NCBI RefSeq assembly: GCF_040438885.1
Contig: NZ_CP159218.1
Span: forward strand, 4,216,001-4,280,000
Direction: 5' to 3'
Origin: Nakamurella sp. A5-74
GTDB lineage: Bacteria; Actinomycetota; Actinomycetes; Mycobacteriales; Nakamurellaceae
DNA length: 64,000 bases
The notes beneath the pieces are model-generated. The model searched no databases and had not been told where the DNA came from. It saw nothing but the letters and a program-made list of their open reading frames with translations. The stretch's first letter is position 1, and each line of letters starts with the position of its first letter. This document shows positions 34,888 through 42,372 of the stretch, in pieces. The translations under genes and the position numbers were made by a program.

Positions 34888-35321
34888 TGTCGTTCCTCCC
34901 GCGGTCGCCGGCGAGCCGTCGGCGGCCGGAGCCGGGCGACTGCGAGCGGCGGTGCACCTTCCCCGGGGGCACCGACACCTACCACCCCCACTGGACCGCT
35001 CTGCTTCGGCTTCCGGGACATCGCGAAAAACGCGGAGTCCGGGATGTGACTCGGCACGCGGAAGTGGGGGTGTCCGGGTGCCGCAGCATCCCCGGGTCGG
35101 GGACGGGTGGACTGTAAGTCAGCAGTCCCACAAGTCACAAGCGTCCCAGCAGACTCATCCTGCCCCGTGAACATCTACTTGCGGTCTCCGACACGCCGCA
35201 GGATGTGGGCTACAAATCACACCCATGTCGTTCCGCAGATCAGCGACCTCGGGCGCGGAAGACCGCTGATTCATCAATTCGACAACTCCGTAATTACGGA
35301 CTACTGGAATACGCTGAGCAG
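34888..35321. other. 434-bp divergent intergenic region between Rpf and winged-helix genes
   Basis: No protein gene is supported. The Rpf side (34888-35050) is GC-rich and could fold, including a CGCG-TTTTT-CGCG hairpin near 35022, so the Rpf mRNA may have a structured leader. A c-di-AMP riboswitch could not be confirmed. The other side is less GC-rich and ends with the palindrome at 35287. Confidence 0.5.
35287..35300. promoter_or_regulatory. 14-bp perfect palindrome, likely operator
   Basis: TCCGTAATTACGGA is perfectly symmetric, AT-rich at the centre, and ends 21 bp before the start of the winged-helix protein. This is the expected place for an autoregulatory site overlapping the promoter. 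Confidence 0.75.
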
Positions 35322-35816
35322 ATGGACGAACCGCTCCCCGTCGACCGTTCGGCCACCGACCGTGCGGGAGAGCCACCGATCAAACGGGAACGCCGTGTCC
35401 AGAACGCCACCTCGATCCGTCTGGGCGCGCTCGAGGAGCGGGTCCGCCTGCTGGAGTCGGCTGCGCAGGGCGTTGTGCCCACCTCCCGGACCTGGGCCAC
35501 CGAAGCCGGCGTCGTCACCGACCTGCGATCCGCCCGGAGCACTCGAGGCGTCGTCGCGACCCAGCTCGCAGCGCTGGGCCATCCCAGCCGGCTCGAGCTG
35601 CTCATGGGGGTGGTCCGAGGCGCCACGAGCACCACCGAACTCGCCGCGGAGCTGGGCACCGGATCGACCGGCCAGCTGTACCACCACCTCAACCAACTGG
35701 TCGCCGCGGGCTGGTTGCAGACCAGCAGTCGCGGGCGGTACGAGATCCCAGCCGGACGACGCGATGCGCTCGCGGCTGTGCTCGCGGCGGTGAGCCCGGC
35801 GGCCGCTGCGGACTGA
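35322..35816 (+). CDS. ArsR-like winged-helix transcriptional regulator
   Basis: A 164-residue protein. After a polar N-terminal stretch with a short coiled-coil-like segment (LGALEERVRLLESAA), residues about 85-150 form a winged helix-turn-helix of ArsR type (LAALGHPSRLELLMGVVRGATSTTELAAEL, GQLYHHLNQLVAAGWLQTSSRGRYEI). No metal-binding cysteines are present, so it is not a classic metal sensor. ATG 35322 was chosen because it follows the palindrome at 35287 and fits the protein. The neighbours do not reveal a target other than its own promoter and perhaps Rpf. Confidence 0.82.
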   Translation: MDEPLPVDRSATDRAGEPPIKRERRVQNATSIRLGALEERVRLLESAAQGVVPTSRTWATEAGVVTDLRSARSTRGVVATQLAALGHPSRLELLMGVVRGATSTTELAAELGTGSTGQLYHHLNQLVAAGWLQTSSRGRYEIPAGRRDALAAVLAAVSPAAAAD

Positions 35817-35890
35817 GACCCCTCCGGTCCGCAGGAGGCTCTGACGCGCACTGTTGTTCCGTGCCCTGCCGTTTCCCAGGCAGACCGATC

Positions 35891-36487
35891 TCAGACCCGA
35901 GGGCGATCCTCCTCGTCGAACGACGGATGCCTGCTGTCCACGTGTCGCACCGCCGCCAGGTGACCGCCGAGGTGTCCGCCGACCCCGGCGACCAGGTTGC
36001 CGACCACGCCGAGCCCCACGCCGACCCCATGGTGCCGCCGTCGCGCCAGGTACGAGGCCAGGAACAGACTCGCAGCCAGCGTGTTGGTGGCGGCGTGGAC
36101 GACACCTACACGGCTCTCCCGTGGCTCGGTGGCAGCCCATTCGGTGAGGCCGGTCAGCACCGCCGGCGACAGAGTGAGCAGCCCCGCCAGGGTGAGCGTG
36201 CGCGCCACCGACTCGGACCCGTCACCCCCGACGACGTCCACGACGGTTGCGGAGCCGAACAGCCCCAGGGGCGCCATCACGGCCACCGGGTGTACGGCAT
36301 GCCCCATCCAGTCGCCGCGCAGCAGCGGGCCCAGCCGGCGGGATCCCGCGAGTGCCGTGGCCGCCGGTCCCAGCAGCCGCACCACGCCGTCCAGGCCGGT
36401 GGCGCCCTCCAGCCGGCGCACTGCCCGGACCGGCCAGGGTCCTGCACCGGTGTAGACATCCTCGTCCGTGTTCCGTGGGGTGACCAT
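35891..36487 (-). CDS. DUF2231-type membrane protein
   Basis: A 198-residue membrane protein. The segment GDWMGHAVHPVAVMAPLGLFGSATVVDVVGG matches the start of DUF2231 domains, with histidines that may bind a cofactor. Four predicted helices follow the pattern LTLAGLLTLSPAVLTGLTEWAA, ATNTLAASLFLASYLARRR and GVGLGVVGNLVAGVGGHLGG. The function of the family is unknown. ATG 36487 is taken; the longer frame upstream has no membrane or family character. It lies downstream of the aldolase gene, but a strong hairpin between them suggests separate transcription. Confidence 0.8.
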   Translation of the reverse strand: MVTPRNTDEDVYTGAGPWPVRAVRRLEGATGLDGVVRLLGPAATALAGSRRLGPLLRGDWMGHAVHPVAVMAPLGLFGSATVVDVVGGDGSESVARTLTLAGLLTLSPAVLTGLTEWAATEPRESRVGVVHAATNTLAASLFLASYLARRRHHGVGVGLGVVGNLVAGVGGHLGGHLAAVRHVDSRHPSFDEEDRPRV

Positions 36488-36554
36488 GTCGGTTCGATTC
36501 CCGCCCGACGCAGATTCCACACCCACAGGGCAGGAAACCCGGCCGGATTCGCAG

Positions 36555-36583
36555 GTGGGCCGGACGCAGTGCGTCCGGCCCAC
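36555..36583 (-). terminator. terminator hairpin after the aldolase gene
   Basis: GTGGGCCGGACGC and GCGTCCGGCCCAC form a nearly perfect palindrome with a 3-base centre. It begins 22 bp after the aldolase stop (36605, minus strand). Confidence 0.75.
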
Positions 36584-36604
36584 TCGGTCACGAGTGCAGG
36601 ATGA

Positions 36605-37633
<1,029 letters not shown>

Positions 37634-37810
37634 GGTGAGCGACCTCCGAGGGGGGATTCAGGTCGGGCCGGGGCGCGACCTGTTTCTGGATTGGTTCAGA
37701 TGGTCTGACCAGTATCCCCCGGACCGTGCACCGCCGATCCGGCCCCTCCCCGATCGCTGACCGACGGACGCAGGGGGCGAGATCCCGATCGAACCAGCTG
37801 GGTCAGGACC

Positions 37811-37887
37811 GGATCTCGACGCGCTCGTCCCTCGCTCGCTCGATCACCGGAAGTTTGCTGATCGAGCGAGCCCGCGAGTCCAGATCC
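37811..37887. repeat. dispersed intergenic repeat, inverted pair
   Basis: GGATCTCGACGCGCTCG...GCTCGATCA (37811-37846) faces an inverted copy (37860-37887, GATCGAGCGAGCCCGCGAGT). They lie in the gap upstream of both the aldolase and sigma genes, so here the element is not a terminator for a converging pair. Confidence 0.7.
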
Positions 37888-37930
37888 CGATCGATGCCGG
37901 GGCCAGCGGATGCCCGTGTGCACTGGCAGG

Positions 37931-38587
37931 ATGGGCACCGTGACCAACGGGGGCGGACCAGGGGAGCAGAGCGCAGTGATCGGAACGGGCGCGGACTCCT
38001 CGACAGCAGATCAGACAGGGCACGGCGACGTCGAGCGGACGCTCGGCACCCTGCGCTCGCTCAATCCGCTAGTCACCGTTCCCGACGCGGCGGACGCCGG
38101 CCCGCTGACCATCGACGATCTCTACCGCAGCCATCGGATGGGGATGGTGCGGCTGGCGATCCTGCTGGTGGACGACATCTCCAGCGCCGAGGACGCCGTC
38201 CAGGAAGCGTTCGCCGGGCTCTACAAGCAGTGGGGATCGTTGCGCGACACGGGCGCAGCCGTCGGATACCTGCGCACCGCGGTGGTGAACAGCTGCCGGT
38301 CGATGCTGCGCCGGCGACGGACGGCCCGCGCCTACGTTCCGCCGGATCCGGGGACGGCCCGCTCGGCCGAGTCGCTCGCGATCATGTCGCATGAGCACCG
38401 TGCTGTGGTCGAAGCCCTGTCCGGGCTCGCCCCCCGCCAGCGGGAGGTGCTGGTGCTGCGCTACTACGGCGGTCTGTCCGAGGCCGAGATCGCCGAGGCG
38501 ACGGGCCTGTCGAAGGGCACCGTGAAGTCGACGGCGAGCCGGGCCGTCGGCAAACTGGGCGAGCTGATGCGCTCGGCGATGGAATGA
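37931..38587 (+). CDS. SigE-family ECF RNA polymerase sigma factor
   Basis: A protein of about 218 residues. Region sigma-2 starts at IDDLYRSHRMGMVRLAILLVDDISSAEDAVQEAFAGLYKQW, and region sigma-4 is LAPRQREVLVLRYYGGLSEAEIAEATGLSKGTVKSTASRAVGKL. The SigE subgroup of actinobacterial ECF factors fits. The Ser/Gly-rich N-terminus of about 60 residues is unusually long and may be partly untranslated; ATGs at 37910 and 37931 and a GTG at 37940 are all possible. The next gene overlaps its stop by ATGA and encodes a small membrane protein, a possible anti-sigma partner. Confidence 0.88.
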   Translation: MGTVTNGGGPGEQSAVIGTGADSSTADQTGHGDVERTLGTLRSLNPLVTVPDAADAGPLTIDDLYRSHRMGMVRLAILLVDDISSAEDAVQEAFAGLYKQWGSLRDTGAAVGYLRTAVVNSCRSMLRRRRTARAYVPPDPGTARSAESLAIMSHEHRAVVEALSGLAPRQREVLVLRYYGGLSEAEIAEATGLSKGTVKSTASRAVGKLGELMRSAME

Positions 38588-38820
38588 ACGGGCCCAGCGG
38601 CGGCACCGGGCCGGATCGGCGCACGAGCGGCGCGGCGGACCCGGAGATCGTCCTGGCTCAGGCGCTGCGGGCGAAGGTTGGTGGTCGGGCTCCCACCGCC
38701 ACCGGCTCGACCACGCAGCACGCCAACGCCGGCCTCACCACCGTCCAGGTGCTGCTGATCGCAGCCATCATCGGGCTGCTGATCGGCGCCGGGATCGCCC
38801 TCCTGCAGCTGGCCGGCTGA
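38584..38820 (+). CDS. small single-pass membrane protein, possible sigma partner
   Basis: A 78-residue protein with a polar, probably cytoplasmic N-terminus (DPEIVLAQALRAKVGGRAPT) and one C-terminal helix (VQVLLIAAIIGLLIGAGIALLQLAG). It overlaps the sigma factor stop by 4 bp, so translation is coupled. No zinc-binding anti-sigma motif is visible. The role as anti-sigma or signalling subunit is inference from position. Confidence 0.7.
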   Translation: MNGPSGGTGPDRRTSGAADPEIVLAQALRAKVGGRAPTATGSTTQHANAGLTTVQVLLIAAIIGLLIGAGIALLQLAG

Positions 38821-38920
38821 CCAGCGTTGGCCCTGTGTGCGAGCCGTGCGACCGCCCCTGACGTGCTGTGAGGCTCGCCCCGATCGGCCTCGATCCGGCC
38901 GGGTGGCCGATCACTCCCGG

Positions 38921-38926
38921 TAGGCT
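38921..38926 (+). promoter_or_regulatory. -10 element of a leaderless promoter (DedA gene)
   Basis: TAGGCT ends 8 bases before the GTG start at 38935, so the transcript would begin at or next to the start codon. No ribosome-binding sequence is present. Confidence 0.55.
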
Positions 38927-38934
38927 CGGGAATC

Positions 38935-39609
38935 GTGACGACCGACCTCGCCCTCCTGCCCGGCTGGCTCGACGCCACCAACATCATCTCCGGCCTCGGC
39001 TCGTGGGCGGTGGTGGGCATCATGCTCATCCTGTTCGCCGAGTGCGGGCTGCTGATCGGATTCTTCCTGCCGGGCGACACGCTGCTGTTCATCGCGGGAC
39101 TGTCGGTGTCCACCGGCCTGATCCGCACGGATCTCTGGTTGCTGATCGTCCTCATGGTGATTGCCGCATTCGTCGGCAACATGGTGGGCTACGGAATCGG
39201 TCGCAAGGTAGGACCCGCGGTCTTCAAGCGACCCGACGCGAAGTTCCTCAAGCCCGAGTACATCGAGAAGTCGAACCAGTTCTTCGAGAAGCACGGCAAG
39301 ATCGCCGTCGTGCTGGCGCGATTCGTGCCGGTGGTGCGCACCGTCGCCACGGTGATGGCCGGTGCCTCGAAGATGGACGCCAAGCTCTACACGCTCTACT
39401 CCTTCATCGGTGGCGTGCTGTGGTGCGGCTCGGTGGCCGTCGCCGGGTTCTACCTCGGCAAGATCCAGTTCGTCCGCGACCATGTCGACCTGCTCGTGCT
39501 GCTCGCCGTGGTCGCCGTGGTGCTCGCCACCGCCGCTCCCGCGCTGATCCACTGGCTGCAGAAGCGCAAGGCCAAGCAGGCCGGTCGGCAGGCCCCGCCG
39601 GCTCTCTGA
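38935..39609 (+). CDS. DedA family membrane protein
   Basis: A 224-residue integral membrane protein. The family motif FFLPGDTLLFIAGLSVSTGLI near the N-terminus and NMVGYGIGRKVGPAVF are typical. FEKHGKIAVVLARFVPVVRTVATVMAGASKM is the conserved SNARE-associated/VTT region with its essential arginines. DedA proteins are linked to lipid carrier (undecaprenyl phosphate) or phospholipid flipping and proton-driven membrane homeostasis. The start is GTG. Confidence 0.92.
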   Translation: MTTDLALLPGWLDATNIISGLGSWAVVGIMLILFAECGLLIGFFLPGDTLLFIAGLSVSTGLIRTDLWLLIVLMVIAAFVGNMVGYGIGRKVGPAVFKRPDAKFLKPEYIEKSNQFFEKHGKIAVVLARFVPVVRTVATVMAGASKMDAKLYTLYSFIGGVLWCGSVAVAGFYLGKIQFVRDHVDLLVLLAVVAVVLATAAPALIHWLQKRKAKQAGRQAPPAL

Positions 39610-39652
39610 TCCCAGCGATTCGGAGCTCGCTGCCCCGCTGCACCCACCGTGG

Positions 39653-39774
39653 GCTGGCGAAACCGGCGGGCGCACACTGAACGCTGGCGAAACCGGCGAA
39701 GGCTGGCGAAACTTCGCCAGCGTCAGTCGCGTCCGCCAGCCTTCACCTCGATTTCGCCAGCCCTCGGCTGGCGG
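39653..39774. repeat. cluster of GCTGGCGAAA repeats in both orientations
   Basis: GCTGGCGAAACCGGCG occurs twice, 30 bp apart (39653-39668, 39683-39698). GCTGGCGAAAC (39702) and inverted copies (TTCGCCAGC at 39713, TTTCGCCAGCC at 39752) follow. Hairpins include ACGCTGGCGAA/TTCGCCAGCGT (39681-39691/39713-39723) and CGCCAGCC-CTC-GGCTGGCG (39755-39773). They could end DedA transcription, but the number of copies suggests a repeat element. Confidence 0.7.
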
Positions 39775-39871
39775 TCGGTGAGCGCTGACATCGGGGCAAG
39801 TTGTCCACAGACGGGTCAGCCATGCACAGGGACCACGGCGGATCGCACGCGAGCCGCAGTTCGTCCGGATC

Positions 39872-40864
39872 GTGTCCGGCATGGCTCCGCACGCCGAGAC
39901 AAGAGCATTGCAGCAGTTGCTGCGCACCGGCACACCGCAGCAGTCGATCGAACGCGCCGTCACCCACGGAGAACTGACCCGGCTGCGCAGGGGTGTCTTC
40001 GATGCGCCCGCTGCACAGGAGCGCACCCCGTCCGACCGGTACCGCCAACTCGTGTTGGCCGTGGGAGTCCAGGCCGGCGACCCGCTCATCAGTCATCTCT
40101 CGGCAGCAGCGGTCCACGATCTTCCCGTCGTCGGGGGCGATCGCAGCGTCGTCCACACCACGACGAACCGGCGGCACGGAGGACAGCGCCGCGCAGGAGT
40201 GCACCGACATGTCGCCCATCGGCCGGACAGGGTCGTCGAGCTGAACGGACTCCGCGTCACGAGCCTGCACCGAACACTCATCGACGTCGCCCGTACCGAG
40301 GCTCTGATCACCTCCGTTCCGATCCTCGACGCAGTCCTGCACCGGGCGGGCGTGTCAATGACCCAGCTCACGGCCGAACTACGGAACGCGGGTCGACAGC
40401 GGGGGGTCAATCGCGCGCGTCTCGCTCTCTCGCTGGCGGAGGCTCGGTGCGAGAGCCCCGGGGAGTCTGCGTCGCGCGTGGTGATGCACGAGATCGGCGT
40501 GGACCTTCCGGTCAATCAGGTCGAGATCTTCGATCGCGCGGGAGTCTTCCTCGGACGCAGCGACTTCTGGTTCGAAGGCACAGCGACGGTGGGTGAGTTC
40601 GACGGCCTGATGAAGTACGGCAGCATCCCGGACGGTTCGAAGGGCCGCGAGGAATTGATCCGTGAGAAGAGACGTGAAGATGCGATCCGTCGCACCGGCG
40701 CTGTGATGGCGCGGTGGACCTGGTCGGATCTCCGGTCACGCACCACGTTCGCCGCCCTGCTGCGCGACGCTCTCGACCAGGGGCGCAGGGCGAGCGAGAA
40801 GGGCCTCGTGAGCGCGAGCTTCCGACCCGTCAAGAATCCCAGCGACCGCACGCCGGGCTCCTGA
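39872..40864 (+). CDS. AbiEi antitoxin-like protein with DUF559/PD-(D/E)XK-like C-terminus
   Basis: A 330-residue protein of a type common in actinobacteria. The N-terminal part (LLRTGTPQQSIERAVTHGELTRLRRGVFDAP) resembles an AbiEi winged-helix antitoxin, followed by LISHLSAAAVHDLPVV and GLRVTSLHRTLIDVART. The C-terminal part resembles very-short-patch/DUF559 endonuclease folds, with acidic residues in SPGESASRVVMHEIG, GRSDFWFEGTATVGEFDG and a KY/EK-rich stretch REELIREKRREDAIRR. No toxin gene (AbiEii) is adjacent. The function is unknown; defence or DNA processing is possible. Hairpin repeats flank the gene. The start codon is uncertain. Confidence 0.72.
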   Translation: MSGMAPHAETRALQQLLRTGTPQQSIERAVTHGELTRLRRGVFDAPAAQERTPSDRYRQLVLAVGVQAGDPLISHLSAAAVHDLPVVGGDRSVVHTTTNRRHGGQRRAGVHRHVAHRPDRVVELNGLRVTSLHRTLIDVARTEALITSVPILDAVLHRAGVSMTQLTAELRNAGRQRGVNRARLALSLAEARCESPGESASRVVMHEIGVDLPVNQVEIFDRAGVFLGRSDFWFEGTATVGEFDGLMKYGSIPDGSKGREELIREKRREDAIRRTGAVMARWTWSDLRSRTTFAALLRDALDQGRRASEKGLVSASFRPVKNPSDRTPGS

Positions 40865-40903
40865 GCGCTGAAGAGCGTTCTGCCGCCGAGTTGCCTTCCT
40901 ACA

Positions 40904-40946
40904 ACGCTGGCAACATCGACAAACGCGGGATCAACATCGCCAGCGT
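40904..40946. repeat. ACGCTGGC/GCCAGCGT inverted repeat downstream of the AbiEi-like gene
   Basis: ACGCTGGC (40904-40911) and GCCAGCGT (40939-40946) flank 27 bases. The same arms occur in the repeat cluster upstream of the gene (39681-39723), so the gene is bracketed by related hairpins. It lies between convergent genes and may also end transcription. Confidence 0.5.
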
Positions 40947-40986
40947 GCGCAGACTCGACCAGCGTCAAGAACCCCTACCTGCGAAC

Positions 40987-42303
40987 TCAGCCCTTGCCCA
41001 GCACGTGTCGCAGCGTCGCATCCAGTTCGGTGTGACGGAACGGGTGCGCCAGCTCCGTCAGCCGCCCCGCATCGACCCGCTGAGACGCCTCGGCGAGGGC
41101 CTTCGAGCCCTCCTCGCCGAGCAACAGCCGGGGTCCGAACGCCGGGGTCGGAACCAGCGTCGGACGGTGCATGACCGATCCCAGCACCTTCGTGAACTCG
41201 CTGTTGCGCACCGGGTTCGGGGCAACCGCGTTGACCGGACCCTCGACCGCGTCGTCGACGATCGCCCGCAGGTAGATGTCCAGCATGTCGTCGATGCCGA
41301 TCCAGCTCAGCCACTGCTCGCCGGAGCCCAGACGTCCACCCACACCGAGGGCGAACAGCGGCCGCAGTTGCTTGAGGAATCCACCGTCCGGTGTGACGAC
41401 GATGCCCGTGCGCACCTGCACCACCCGGGTGCACTCGGTGCCGGCCGCTTCCGCTTCCTGTTCCCACTGCGTCACCACCTCGGCCAGGAAGTCGTCGCCG
41501 GGTGCCGACGACTCGGACAGCACTTCGTCGCCCCGGTCCGCACCGTAGTACCCGATCGCCGAGGAGCTGACGAAAGCCGAAACCCCCTGCTGCGCAGCGC
41601 GTTCGGCGAGCTTCTTCGTCGGTCCGACCCGGGAGTCCAGGACCGCCTTCTTGTGCGCGTCGGTGAACCGACCGGCGATCGACGCTCCTGCCAGGTGGAC
41701 CACCGCGTCCACCCCGGCGAGCAGATCGACAGCAGGTGCGTCCGGATTCCACCGCCGCTCGCCGTCGCCCGACGGCTCGCCGCGGACCAGCTTGATCACC
41801 CGGTGCCCACCGGTCGACAGCAGTGCGCACAGCTGGGTCCCGATCAGTCCTGAGGAGCCGGTGACCGCGACCGTCAACGCCTTCTGCGACCACCGGGCAT
41901 GAGCGGCGAGGTCGCCCCGGAGCTGGGCGCCACGGTAGCGGAAGTTGCTGCGCAAGAACGCTTCCGGGGCTGGGGTCTGCACGTGGTCGAGCACCGCGCA
42001 GCCGGCACCGACCGCCTCGAAGCGGTGGGTGTGTTTCCACGGTGAGACCAGTCGCAGTGGGAACGAGGTCAGCTGGTCGACGAACTGCTCGCCCTCCACA
42101 TAGCCGTCCGGCTGGTGCTGCGCCGTCCACGGCAGGCCGCCGATCTTCAGCTTGGCAGTACCGTCACGCAGCGAGCTCGTCTCCTGCACCAGAGTCATCG
42201 GTTGCCACGGCGGGACCAGCCGGTGGAAGGCCCCGGAGCGTGCCATCCACTGCCAGACGGTGTCGGTGGAGGCGTCGACGACTTCGCGGTGCTCGATTCC
42301 CAT
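40987..42303 (-). CDS. TIGR01777 family epimerase with N-terminal SRPBCC domain
   Basis: A 438-residue protein. Residues 1-140 form a SRPBCC/polyketide-cyclase-like domain (HREVVDASTDTVWQWMARSGAFHRLVPPWQ). The C-terminal part is an atypical short-chain dehydrogenase of the TIGR01777/YfcH type. Its NAD(P) motif is VAVTGSSGLIGTQL, followed by VHLAGASIAGRFTDAHKKAVLDSR, SSSAIGYYGADRGDEVLSE, VRTGIVVTPDGGFLKQL and WISWIGIDD-like WLSWIGIDDMLD. The ATG at 42303 is preferred over one 11 codons earlier. The substrate is unknown. Confidence 0.88.
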   Translation of the reverse strand: MGIEHREVVDASTDTVWQWMARSGAFHRLVPPWQPMTLVQETSSLRDGTAKLKIGGLPWTAQHQPDGYVEGEQFVDQLTSFPLRLVSPWKHTHRFEAVGAGCAVLDHVQTPAPEAFLRSNFRYRGAQLRGDLAAHARWSQKALTVAVTGSSGLIGTQLCALLSTGGHRVIKLVRGEPSGDGERRWNPDAPAVDLLAGVDAVVHLAGASIAGRFTDAHKKAVLDSRVGPTKKLAERAAQQGVSAFVSSSAIGYYGADRGDEVLSESSAPGDDFLAEVVTQWEQEAEAAGTECTRVVQVRTGIVVTPDGGFLKQLRPLFALGVGGRLGSGEQWLSWIGIDDMLDIYLRAIVDDAVEGPVNAVAPNPVRNSEFTKVLGSVMHRPTLVPTPAFGPRLLLGEEGSKALAEASQRVDAGRLTELAHPFRHTELDATLRHVLGKG

Positions 42304-42372
42304 GGCTCCACTGTTCCCCGCCGGACACCGGTTCACCAGCGGTGTGGGGACCGGTCGGACCTGTCCACCGGG

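Noticed and set aside
34888-35050. Possible c-di-AMP (ydaO) riboswitch in the Rpf leader, as known for actinobacterial rpf genes.
   Set aside because: The leader is GC-rich and may fold, but the conserved GGGTGA-type core was not found on the coding strand. A covariance-model search would decide.
36485-36512. tRNA-like T-arm (GGTTCGATTCC) near the start of the DUF2231 gene.
   Set aside because: The flanking bases do not form a 5-bp T stem, and no acceptor, D or anticodon arms fit on either strand.
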